64,000 nt of DNA from Schistosoma haematobium (taxonomy: Eukaryota > Platyhelminthes > Trematoda > Strigeidida > Schistosomatidae), in assembly GCF_000699445.3 (NCBI RefSeq), contig NC_067198.1:30445536-30509535 (forward strand), read 5' to 3'. The notes under the pieces are model-generated. The model saw only the letters and a list, made by a program, of their open reading frames with translations, was not told the origin of the DNA and did not search any database. The translations under genes were made by a program, and so were the position numbers. The stretch's first letter is position 1; each line of letters opens with the position of its first letter. Of this stretch, positions 39,501 through 53,000 are shown piece by piece.

Positions 39501-42500
39501 GGGAGTGTATCCACTTTATTTCCATGGTTTTGTATAACATATTTTTACTCTATACTGATTGTTTGCTGATTGGCTAATATTTCTCAAGTTCACTGAAGAT
39601 TCGTCCAAAGGTCATCCATAAATTAGAGTCTCGACGTAAAAATACATGTTGATAGTAGGAAGACAGGTGTACTGATCATAGTAAGAATAATAAAAAGTCA
39701 TGTCAGTAGTTAAATATTGGAAATAGAAGGTTAAATGTTGGTAGATAGACTTAGAATAGTCATCACGAAACACTAAAACCACTACGTAATAAGAAGTGAG
39801 TAAATAATTAGATAGTGAGGAATACAAACGGAATGAGGCGAAAAATTACAAACAAATACCGGATGGGAAAATAAGATTAATGATAACAAAAATAAATTTA
39901 CCGCTTGTTAAGTTATAACTGGCCACGGAAGAGATAGGAGGGTTAGAAATTTCTTCTCTACACATGAATTGGGGTTATATGTACAAATTCCTACGGCCAA
40001 GTTAGCCTCCTCAATGTGCATTTACAAATTCAGCTGCTCCTGTGGAGGTAGCCATATCGGGTGTACTACCAGGCAACTTAACCAACGAATGAGTGAACAT
40101 CTACTAGCTTGGTTCATAAAGGGCTAGATAAAAACAATACACACTTCTGTCTTGGCACATCTTATGGATAGCGGTCATACTGTAGATAAATCAGAAGCAT
40201 TTCGAGTGATCTATCATATAACTCCATCATATCCCAATGGAGTTCGTTCCCGTCTCGTACATATAGCTGAAGCTATTGATATACTTTTGTTATCGTATTT
40301 TATTATTCTTACTATGATCAGTACACCTTTCTTCCTACTATCAACTTGTACTTTTACTTATTATATGTGGTGACTTATTCTATTTCACTGTGATTATTGA
40401 CTTAAATTACCTTCATTGGTTTAAAATTTTCGTATCAATATTCATGTATATTAGAGTAAAGCTTGATGACGATCTAATTGAAAATAATTGTTCGCTTATA
40501 TGTGTTATTCTAATTTTCACAATGGGAATCTTTAATATATAATCATTAACGAGAGCTGTTTATACAAAACTGTATAACCTTAACAGTTGCTAGAGAATAG
40601 AAATAAGAAGGCTAATAATAGTAGAGAAACAAGCAACAGATTGCTGATCGTTTGGAAATTGTAAATATTAAAGAAACGTATATGTTGAATTGATTTCCAA
40701 ATTAATGAGAGTAAATAAATTACACTTTTTATACGCAGAAATTCTTTTTGGTAATGTGGGTTCCGACTACCTCGCCAGAATGCAATTAAATTTATGTCTT
40801 GCGAGTAAACAAACATCCGCCTTATATAATAGACTAACATTTACCTGACTACGAAGAATGCTGTTCAGATATTCTACTACAAATATATCTCGATGTAACT
40901 AGACACAATGATGTGGATCATTTAGAATGATAAACATAGACTTTTTAAAAACAAATTAAAGCATAATAAACTCAGATTCAATAAAAATTTCTTACAAGCT
41001 TTATTATTAGTCAATAAATCTCCATTGGGACAGTATGCTTTAATGTAGAGCTTATATGATAAACTTTGCTAAATTCTTTTATTAATTATTTTTCAGTCTG
41101 TCAAACCAAATTTGATACACTGCATCGTTTGATTGTGGCAAACTGTTATCATATTATAGACGAAATATAACTTAATTTTATTCAAACGGATTTTGTTCTC
41201 TCTCTCTCTCTAGTGGCGGCCAAACCAAAACGTGGCATCAGTGCTTAAAGTCACTACCTTCTTGTCTGAGTCATGTTGGTAGATGCCGATTACTGGGTTC
41301 GGGTCCGCGTGACTATCGTAACCAATGGTTGGAGACTCTTGGTGACATGGCTCAGAATCGATCATAATAGCGTCGGTGTATACACTCTCTATCTTCCCTT
41401 AAACTAAGAGATTAAAATCGCTTCATATCTTTTTTTCTACGAATTAATTCTTTCTTCCTGTACTATATCCTCATATGCAATCTTGCTTTTATATATTACC
41501 ACCTTTGAATTAACTACTTTTATGAATCCGGTGTTCATCTTGTTGTGTTAATGAGGTATGGCAACTTGGACCGATGCATATATATGCCTGGTCCTACGTT
41601 GTAGCTGACTGACTGACTGCTCTCTACCATATAAAAGTGAGATACAAGTCTTTTGAAATCAGAATCAATCGGATAAAGCATGTTAGTCAATAAGTAGACC
41701 ATACAATCAGGTCACGACTGTATAAGTGAATGACTAGCTAACAAAATCTATCATTCTATATTGGTTAGTATTTCGGACTACAATTTTTTGTTCGATATTA
41801 GTTTTTAAAGAGGTATCTTATGTTAATGACACGTTTCTTGGACTCTTGTATTTCCTTGAATATCAGTTCATTCGAATGCTTATAAAAATAATTTAAACTT
41901 GCAAACGTTTATCAATTAAACAAAGTTATATGTTGTCCTTATCAAATGATAATCTTCCCATTCATTGTTTTAACAACAGAATTTGTATAAGATTTAACCT
42001 CATTACATAATATTACAAACCGATAACTCACTCCAAAAAAACATTCTTAAAATAACATACAAAACAGCACATTAATTTAACTGTTAGTTTAATATTATTT
42101 GTTGAGATCATTTACTACTTGCTGTCACTTTATGTTAACACCGTCCCCAGAAAGTTTAACTAATTTGAATAACACCAACAGTATATCACTGTGTCACATG
42201 ACACACGCATTTCGGTAGACCTGATTGACATATTTTGGTAATTACTGCTTTGTTGTTCCGTGCTCTCTGTTTTCCTTTTAATTTCTCTAGTTGTAGATAA
42301 TTATCATTAATTCGATCTGGCACACGAAATAACCCTAATTATTACTTATTTACTTACACTTGTTACTCTCAATGGAGCATAGGCCGCCAACCAGCATTCT
42401 CTATCCCACTCTGTCATTGGCCTTCCTTTCTAGTTTGATCCAATTGTTGTTCGTTCTTCTCATGTCTGTCTCCATTTCTCGGCGTAATGTGTTCTTTGGT

Positions 42501-45500
42501 CTTCCTCTTTTCCTTTGACCTTCAGGATTCTATGTGAGGGCTTGTCTCGTGACGCAGTTGAGTGCTTTCCTCAATGTGTGTCCTATCCACTTCCAGCGCT
42601 TCTTCCTGATTTCTTCCTCCGCTGGGATCTGGTTTGTTCTCTCCCACAGTAGGCTGTTGCTAATAGTGTCCGGCCAACGGATCCGAAGTATTTTGCGTAG
42701 ACAACTGTTAATAAACACCTGTATCTTCTGGATGATGGCTTTCGTAGTTCTCCAGGTTTCCGCCCCATACAGTAGAACTGTCTTGATATTTGTATTGAAA
42801 ATCCTGACCTTCGTGTTGGTTGACAGCTGTTTTGATTTCCAGATGTTCTTCAATTGTAAATATGCTGCCCTTGCTTTGCCGATCCGCGCTTTCACATCTG
42901 CATCAGATCCACCCTGTTCATCAATGATGCTACCCAAATATGTAAAGGTTTTTACTTCTTCTAAATCGTCTCCGTCAATTGTGATTGGATTGGTGCATGC
43001 TGTGTTGTATCGGAGAATCTTGCTTTTCCCTTTGTGTATATTGAGACCTACTGCTGCTGAGGCTGCTGCTACATTGATTGTTTTCTCCTGCATTTGTTGT
43101 TGCGTTTGTGATAGGAGGATCAGATCGTCTGCGAAGTCTAGATCGACCAGCTTCATCCTAGATGTCCACTGTATACCGCGTTCCCCTTCAGATGTTGACG
43201 TGTTCATGATCCAGTCGATCACCAGGAGAAAGAGAAAGGGTGGGAGTAAGCTAATTACACCGTTCATAAATCAACAGGCTGTCCATTTAAGAAAAATTAA
43301 AAGTTCCCGGCTGATGCATTGGATCACTGTAATACATGTACTACCTAAACAATTACTGAACTAGTATACTTAAAACTTTCTTCTATCACATGTCTGTTCT
43401 GTACATCTAATGTTCCTCTTTATATCAAACTGATCATGCCTGTAAACTGGTGGGAATTCTGTAATTATTATTTTCAGAATATAAATAAATTTACAAAAAA
43501 CAATAACTTACTTGTTCCAACATAAAAAATTGTATAACGTATATGTTTTATTTGTCCAGGTTGTGTTTTATCTTGATAAATTTTAGAAACATGACGTGGA
43601 TCAATAATAAATCCAGTAATTTGTGAATGTGCTTCAATCATACCAAAAATATCTAATTTTTCTGGATAAACTGAATCAATTAATAATGATGCTTCTAATG
43701 CTAAACGTTTATTTGATGTAGTTGAACCTGGACACTAAAATTAAGTATATAAAATTAAAGAAAGAAAAATCGATTGTATAATTTTAAAAAAATATTTTAT
43801 GTATTTTTATCTCTTCTCCTTATGGAATAACAAAGTAACTTACTATTCAATAAATGAGTAATCTTCGGATAAATCAATTCGGATAAATCAGTATTAAACA
43901 TTCTCATTGTGAAAAAAAGAACAACACATATAAGCGAACAATTATTTTCAATTAGATGGTCATCAGGCTTGACTCCAATATACATGAATATTTATACGAA
44001 AATGTTAAACCAATGAAGGTAATTTAAGTCAATAATCACAGTGAACTAGAATAAGTCACCATACATAATAAGTAAAAATACATGTTGATAGTAGGAAGAA
44101 AGGTGTACTGATCATAGTAAACCTTTCTTCCTACTACCAACTTGTATTTTTACTTATTATATATGGTGACTTATTCTAGTTCATCATGATTATTGACTTA
44201 AATTACCTTCATTCGTTTAACATTTTCGTATAAATATTCATGTATATTGGAGTCAAGCCTGATGACCATCTAATTGAAAACAATTGTTCGCTTATATGTG
44301 CTGTTCTAAATCAATATTTAGCATATATTATTTACTATAATAAATATATATATATTACATGATGTACTTTTATTAAAATAAATCAAAATTAATATTGATC
44401 AACTAAACTAAAAGTACCCTACCTATATCACTTACTGTCTATTTTCAAAACTGTCATTATTATTTTGATGCTTTTAGTGTTTAAAATCATATAAATAATT
44501 TAATGTCTTAGATACTAAAAATTAATTAATAATACATTGTTATTAAATTCTAAGCATGGATTGCCGGTGATGAATACACCTGTATTTTCACAATTATATT
44601 CACATTACCAATAGCTTGAGAGTTAAACTCTACTAAAAGTTGTAGGTATCATTACTAAGGTTTGACTTGATAATTTCGAATAAATTGAGAATTGGGTAGG
44701 TTGTTATGAATAAAAATGATCTATTTATGATATCTCAATGAATAGAAAAATTAGATTTTCTAACGTTTCGTGACTTAATGTGAGTCACATCTTCAGAGAA
44801 TAAATAACCAAATTAAAATTAATCCAAGTTTAAAAGGAACAAAGTAATAGCAGTTCACGCCATTTTTAAAAACCACAAAATCGATTTTAAAAACATCAAA
44901 ATATTACTAAAAGGTTTTTCCAACTACAAAGAAAGAATAGTACCTGAAGCGTTCCATATAATGCTTAATAATACTACTCTCAATAGAAAAGAAGGCCTCA
45001 TTATACAGCCGACTTGGACTATCCATCCAACCTACCATGTCTGATATTATTCACATTCTATATTATTATCTTACATGCGAATCAAACTTTTTCTTTTCGC
45101 ACCACAAAGGTCACATTTTTTGTCTCTGACCTTGCACACACACACACACACAAAGTTACATACATGTCGCTTATAAATCACCCTGACCGAAGTGACATGA
45201 CATTGACTTGTTCAGACCTGATTTTTCATTGATCGCACATAATATTCTTGCGTTGTTCATTTTTACTATTTAAACTTGGATTAAATTTGATTTGGTTATT
45301 TATTCTCTGAAGAAGTCGCTTACACTGAAACACGAAACGTCAGAAAATCTGATTTTTCTACTCAATGTGATAATAAAAATATAACGTTTTATTTATCTAC
45401 TAAAAGTTGTTTTAAATGGTGTTTATCTATGAAAATAATCTATCTAATAACTTTCTATGCAAATACTAAACGAAGTACAATAGTACACCAGTCTGTGCAC

Positions 45501-48500
45501 AGAAACGCACAAATTTCATGTATTCACATAGACATTAATAGAGGTATGTTTAGCTCAACATGTTACCATTTTCGACAGTTTCCATTTATATTAAAATGAT
45601 GCTCTCATTGTTTATAAGTAAAGGTGCTACTTTAAGATAATGCAAACTAGTCATTCAGTATTACATTAAAATTGTAGAATTCCCCTGGTTGAGTAACTCG
45701 TTCGTGCAACAGTTTCTTGTAATTTCTTTAATATCACTAACCTAACTAAACATCACATATCGTCGCTTCTATCAAGGTGTGTTGACAATATAAGACAGGG
45801 TTTTTTGTAGGGAAATAAACACAGCCACCACAAAAATGATAGATTATCCCAAAAACTAGCACTAAAGTCAGTCAATCATTAGTAAACCTATTGAAATATA
45901 TTCATTTTACCAAATATTTGGACGAATTACAACATTAGGATCACGAATAACATTGAAATGACATTCAATACGATACTGCAGACAATAATATCAAACTGAA
46001 ATCTCACACAACTTAGTGTGTTACTTTACAGAAAAATAAAAATTATTTATGTCTAGTACTTTAATTCATTTGTGATCTTTATTTAATAAACCCTTTTATA
46101 TATTTATATTTTCATGTCATAGAAGGTTACGAAAGCTAAACCATGAATGATTATAAGGAATAATATCATTACATTCAAACTATATATTTGTTATTATGAA
46201 ATTTTCAAATACCTTTGTAAAATTTGTTAAATATGAATATTTATCACGATTTATTCGTTTGAAACCATTTGAAAATCTATGCCTACCATATGTAAACAAA
46301 TCACGTTCATCATTGAATTTTGAATAATTTTCATAAATTATATTTATTTGTTCTTTATGATATGATGGTGAAAATGTTGGTAAACGTAACATTAAATCAC
46401 TAGATTCAATGATTTTATCCACATTAGAAAGTTTATAAATACATAATGCCAATGGTCCAGATGTTACTAGATTATTTGTTAATTTTAATGGTAATTCATT
46501 ATTTAATTGAGGATCACGAGCTGAGAATAAACCATAAATAAGTAAATCATTTTTAATTTCTGGTATATAACTTGTTGATAATGCAACAAGATAATTGAAA
46601 TCACGATTTGTAGATGAGATACTATTTAAAAAAAAATAAAAACAAAAGCAGGTTAAGCACAAATAAATACAAAAAAGTAAAACTTTTTTTATAAATCAAT
46701 TAGTATGTTAATGACTTATCTGAAGGGATTTTGTGGAGATTTTTAGAAATTTCAATAGTTGAAATCATGAGTTAATTGAAGCTAGACCACCATGGAAAAC
46801 CTGGAAGCACTAGACGGCCATTTCGTACTATTATGGGATTCCTTAGTATAGCACATCTACGACCATGCCCCCCTGTGAGATTCAAACCCAGGACCTATCA
46901 GTCTCGCGCGTGAGCGCTTAACCATTAGACCACTGAATCAGGTTTTCCATGGTGGTCTAGCTTTAATCGACTCATGATTTCAACTATTGAACTTATGTAT
47001 CTATTAAAATGTTTATCATTTATAAATTGGGTATATTGAAAAATGGTCAAAATCACGGCGATACTATAATTTATGGATGAACTAATCAGGTCTTGGATTT
47101 TGGCACGAAATTCACTTACCCATTTGACCAAATAAAGTCTTGGAAATTTAGCTGATTTTAGTTCGTGATGAAAAACTGTAAATCTAACTCCTAACCCCAA
47201 CTATCAACTGCGAATAATACTCCTTATTCTTCAAACCGCTTTATAACCCTCATTTAGCACTAATAAATAGATATGCACTCTCAAGGTCAGTACAGCGTTG
47301 TTCGAAGATCGTCCAAAAATTATAGTCTCACCGCTAAAACTATTATTCTTAAACTCGAGTTAAAAGAGATTTAAATAGCCGGTAATTTTTTTCTATAAAA
47401 AAACACAAGACACTTAAAAATTTAAACTGTGAGCATATAGATTAACTAATGTAAATGTAAGTTTAGCCTACTTAATAATATCCTTTGAATTATTTGATCA
47501 AATCAAATGTGGTTATTATTTTTAATATTACCGATTAATATAGCTGATATATTCATGTATTAAGGATTGATAGGTCGAGTACTTTATAATAAATAAACAA
47601 TAGTAAATATAAATACAAACCATCACAAACTATATATCAGTGTAGGGTTGTAGAGATTATTAAGTTCTTGATTGAGATCATGAACCGATTGATGTTAGAC
47701 CACCACTGAAAACCTGGAAGCATTGGACAGCCGTTTCGTCCTATCGTGGGACTACTCAGTAGTGCACATCCACGATCCCACTTACGAGATTTGAGCCAAG
47801 GGCCTTCAGACTCACGCGCGAACGCTTAACCTCTAGACCGCTGAGTTGGCCGGCATCCAATGGTGTTAATGTCTAACCTCAACCAATCTTCCATTGTACT
47901 GAGGTAGATACCTGTCTCTACCCGACACAGTTTGGTTCCACTAGTCATGGCTTCTCACTAGAACTCCAAGAATTTCCTGGCGAAGCTGGTCACTAGTGAG
48001 CACATGGTAATTATCGGTATGGGGTTGTGGAGATTATTAAGTTTCTGAGTGAGATCATGAACCAATTGATGTTAGACCGCCATTGAAAACGAAATTTCAT
48101 AATCTGATTAGCCAAATTATCATTCACTGCAGTGAGATAATAATAAATAAGATTGAGAACAAGCAAATGAAAATATTAACAACATTACTAGTTAACAGTC
48201 AAACAAATTCTTGGAATCGTCTTGACGAATCGTACATTACCAAAATCAAAGACAAAAAAGAAAAGAAAGAACATAAGTGAAAATAACAAGGAATTTGTAC
48301 CTCTAGTAGAAATGTTTCAAACATGAAGCAGACTCATCTAAATAGTAAAACTAAAGAATATATGTTTTATAACGGACACTACACATTCTGTCAATTTTCC
48401 CTAGAGCCACGTCACGGTGATACGAAATGTTATCCAGTAGATTTCTTTGATCCTAAGAGCTGAAGAGAAATATATTGCTACAACTAATATCATAAATATG

Positions 48501-50047
48501 TTGCTATGTTAACTGAAACCATCTAAGTATTTACTTATTAAACTGAATTTATTTTGTGGGAGCATATTGTTCTTTTTTAAACAAACAATAATTTTCCCAT
48601 AATTATTGCAAATAATATGAATTACCCCGTTATTTAGATGCTTATTGAATTATGATCAGTTTTTTGTTATCCTGTAAGAATTGTTTCCACACAAACATTT
48701 TGACGTAAATTTTGTGTAATAATAATAAGATCAAGAACTCTGATTTTTCTTTTTTCTGACTATTCAGATGAGTGGACCTACATTGCAGTATTTATCCTCC
48801 CATTGGTACCAGAACACCGTACACACAGTCGATGAGTCCTGAATAGAATGAGCTGAACTTTCTGGATCCCATTTCTAGCCTCACCCCATCCATTCTATCT
48901 GGATTATCAGTTATCGTTCACTTACTTCATAGTTAGGGTAAACGTTATAAGAAGGATACAAAGTAATACGTTCTCTATGGGTTCCATAGGCTATATGTTT
49001 CAATTTATTGCAAAGTCTTAGTGTACATTTGGCCAAAACCAGTTAGTAATGCTAATTATCTTAAAAATCTCTTGTGCTAACAAAAATCAAATCATTTATA
49101 AGAACTTAACATTAAAATTACTATCTGTTATGGCTGTGATGCTGCAGATTAGAGGGTAGCGAATTATCGATCGGACCAAAGACGCGCAAACACGTAAGAA
49201 CGGCCTAGGGCTCTGATTGATCCCGCTTCCCTGTCTAGTTCAGCCAGTTGAGTCCAGAACGCAAGTCTCAGCCTCTGAGATATGAATCATTATATTTCAA
49301 ACACACTCTGTTTATATACCAACCAAACAAACCACATTGTACCATAAAACAGAAAACAACATTTGTACAATATTTAACAAGTGAAACAAATATTGACCAA
49401 TAGGGAATGTCCATTTAAAGTCCAAGACTTAACATGATAATTATTGGTATATTTTTCCGGATATCCTAACACTATCAACTTACAGAAATTAATAAATAAA
49501 ATTATAATTTTCAATTCAAGATCTGAACAGTTATCCACGAAGTTGCACCACAGTGAGTTTCTATCTCACAGCAGACCTGGTTGAACTCCACTGGTAACGA
49601 CTTCTCACTAGAACTCCAGGAGTATCTCCTGAAGTCAGTCACTAGTGAGCAGTTGATTATTATCAAAAGTGGTTTTGTGAAGATTTTTAGACTCATGAAT
49701 TCAACCAGTGAAATTTCTAAAAATCTCCACAAAACCCATTTTGATAATACTAAACAGTTATGTCATATAAGTTTAAAATAATTTCACTTGATAGTAGAAA
49801 ATTCATTTATTTCCATAATTATTATTTATTACCATAATATTACTTAAATGAATAAATAAATCAATAGTCTTAAGGGAGATTAAAGTTAATTAACAAATAA
49901 TAATAATAAATGAATAATAATGAAGTCAATTTGTAATAAATTATGCTTTTTTAATAAATCAGTTTACAAAAAGAAAAAAAAAGTCAGTAGATTAGGTTTA
50001 TTGTTACCTTTTCATTAGTTTCCATATATAAATGCATATTAATAATG

Positions 50048-50083
<36 letters not shown>

Positions 50084-53000
50084 TAGAAAAATGTCGACTT
50101 CTTACAGTTTTATTGAATTTATCGGTAAATGTTTTAGTAATAATATTCGGCGAGACTCTGATTTATGGACGAGCCATTCAAAGGCGTTTTACAGATTTCA
50201 AGGTTACGGCGCCAACTTCAGTGTTTAATGCTAACGCACGATCGGTTCACAGGGAATTTTGTACAAAACGTGATAATCGAGCGGTTATAACAAATAGAAC
50301 GGCGAGACTATAATTTGTGGACGAATCAATCAGGTATAAGATAACAGATCTCTGATTTTGGCGCGAAAGTCTTTCATCCATTCTGGCATTATAGCTGATG
50401 TCAGTTCGTGATGAAAACTCTATATACAATTCCTAACTAAGGCAAATTTTGAAAATTATTGCGAACTGGATAATAAAAGCACCAGTAACACTGACTGCAG
50501 CCAGATGCTACAATATATACGGATGATTGGAGAGCGTACAGACTCCTACATAGGCTTGATCATGTGCATCGTGTAGTTATCCACAAGTGGAATTTTGTGT
50601 TCTTAACAATCGGAGTGTACATAAACAATATTGAAGCTATGTGGTTGAGTCTGAAAGAGTTTTTGAGACTTTATCATGGCTCCAGAGGCCGACTATTTCC
50701 TTTACTGTATCCATTACGATTTTAGAACTTCTGAACCTCTTTCTAATCTTGACAAGTTTTTGAACCACGCATAAGTAATTTATCCACTTTATTTCTTTGG
50801 TTTTGTATAACATATTTTTGCTTTATACTGACTGCTTGCTGATCGGCTAATATTTCTCAAGTTCACTGAAGATTCGTTCAAAGGTCGTCCATATATTAAA
50901 GTCTCGCCTAATATTCTCATGTACATTTATTTCTCCTAAAATAAAATTTCATTTTATAATGTACCATATTCAATTGATTTCATATTAAAATTAATCCAAT
51001 GTCTTATTTTTTCAGATAGGGGGTTTTGTAGAGATGATAATAATTTAATAAGTGAAGTTAGATCACCATGGAAAACCTGGAAGACTGATAGGTCATGGGT
51101 TCGAATCTCGCGAGGTGAGGTCGTGGATGTGCACTTCTGAGGTGTCCCATACTAGGATGAAATGGCCATCTAGTGCTTTCAGGTTTACCCTAGTGGTCTA
51201 GCTTTATTTGACTCATGAATTCAAGTATTCTTTCTGTCTACGATGTGACCGCTTCTGTGTAATAAAAAAAACGAAATTTATTAGAAACTTTTATGTACTT
51301 GATAATTTTTCTATAGTTTATCAGCAATAAATGAAATTATTCTGGCTAAAAAAGTATTTTTTTCGTAATTATTAACAATGATTTATATCAAACTTTTCCA
51401 AGCTGAGGTTCCCATAGTCAAGTTTTTTTAAAGGAATTTAATTATCATAATGAGAAATGTAATAAATGCATCATCAGATCAAGTTACTTTAAAATGTGGT
51501 TTAATTGAATAACGAGACAATAAAAGTTTTAAACTCAAAGGATATGAATACATTTTATATACTGCTTTTCTAATGTTTATATCAGAAAGGAACTAATTAT
51601 AGGCACCATTTCACCAATGCTCCGTTCTGTTCATTCATGATTATCAAATTTTCGGCATTTTCCATATTTTTAACTGGTATAATGCAAGAAACAAATTCAG
51701 TTGTTGCGTATGACTGGTTAAAAATAGATCTACCACTAGAACGTAAAATTATATATCATCATGTTAAGACTGGTTTAACAATCTTGGCTTATGAAGCGAA
51801 TGGATACGTGAATATAGTTTTAAAGTTCTGGTAAACGTATAATACTTTCAGATAAAATCTACCTCGTACTTAACTGACTAGTAAAACTTTTTATGCACAT
51901 TACAGAGCAAAGTATTTACACAAACTCCATGCTAATCAACTTTACAGATATTCATTGCTGATGAATGCTAGTGAAAAGAAAGCCGGTCTGACATATTCTC
52001 TATCTGGAAATACATAATTCTAACGCTTAACTCACTAAACTAATTTAGGATGAAAATGAGTAGTGAGTAGAAAGGTATATTAAAAAATTATGTTTGCTTA
52101 CAGCTCAAACAAACTCACAAATAGAGTAACAAGTGAATAATGACCTTGAAGAGCTTGATAATCACGTTATTCATTAGAGCTTACCTAAGTCTGCATTTGA
52201 CTTACTTTCAAACCTTTGGAAAAATGTCGTTAAACCTGATATTATCCTGATAACTATTGTCGATTTCATCATACTTAAACTGCCTTTTTCTCTTCATTTG
52301 TACACTAGTTGTTTGTTGATTATTAGCCAATTATATGACTCAGTATAACATTATGTACTTCAAAGCTACCTTTAAATTTCTGTTTAACTTAAACCGTTAG
52401 TAAATAACCCCTGTTTTTAAAATGATGGAAGCATGACTTTATCAATATAGCTAGGAATATATTTAAAACTCACCAACCACAAGAGAGGTCAAATATTTAT
52501 AGAGTACTTATTTCCTGATAACTTATGAAGCTAGATTACATGTGTTTTTTAACAACACATAGTCTACCTGTACTTCATTTTAGAAGCTCCTTGGTGAAAC
52601 AGTTCTAAAGTATTCACTTGTATAATACGCTTCACTTAGAGAACCGTATCACTTATCCTCTAAACCACATGAAATTACTCACGTTAATTTAAATTTAAAT
52701 TAGCAAACAGAAAGTGAGAGAACAGTTTACAAAGCAGTATTTATCATCCTATTTTAAAGGTAGAAGCATGTTGAAAACAATAGTCGACTTACCTAGGTGA
52801 TCCATCTAAGTTTTTTGTTTTTGTACGAACTTGACATACAAGCCTTGTCTTAAAAAATGATGTGAACAGTTTACTTCCATCATTTGGCATAAGAAACCCT
52901 TTATCTTCTGTACAAATGCGAGCTATACGTGTATATACAATCTATTTTAATGAAAGAGGAAACAAAAAACACATCAATATGATTCGTACAGTCTATTACC

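Larger units (their letters stand above)
38752..40523 (+). mobile_element. Penelope-like element with inverted 5' arm, GIY-YIG domain and hammerhead
   Basis: The left part (38752-38840 and 39636-39690) is an inverted copy of the element's own 3' end; the right part contains the GIY-YIG coding remnant and the 3' end with a hammerhead-like motif. Both ends finish in the same ATTCTAA-type sequence. A Merlin-like element sits in the left arm. Partial inverted terminal arms are a known PLE habit. Confidence 0.75.
43918..44307. repeat. 390-bp palindrome of two PLE 3' ends
   Basis: Two 195-base arms, about 94% alike, with no spacer; the centre lies between 44112 and 44113. Each arm is a PLE 3' end, and the hammerhead cores mirror exactly (43960-43966 and 44259-44265). 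Confidence 0.9.

Noticed and set aside
42534..43364. 276-codon plus-strand open frame
   Set aside because: Antisense shadow of the RTE reverse transcriptase on the minus strand.
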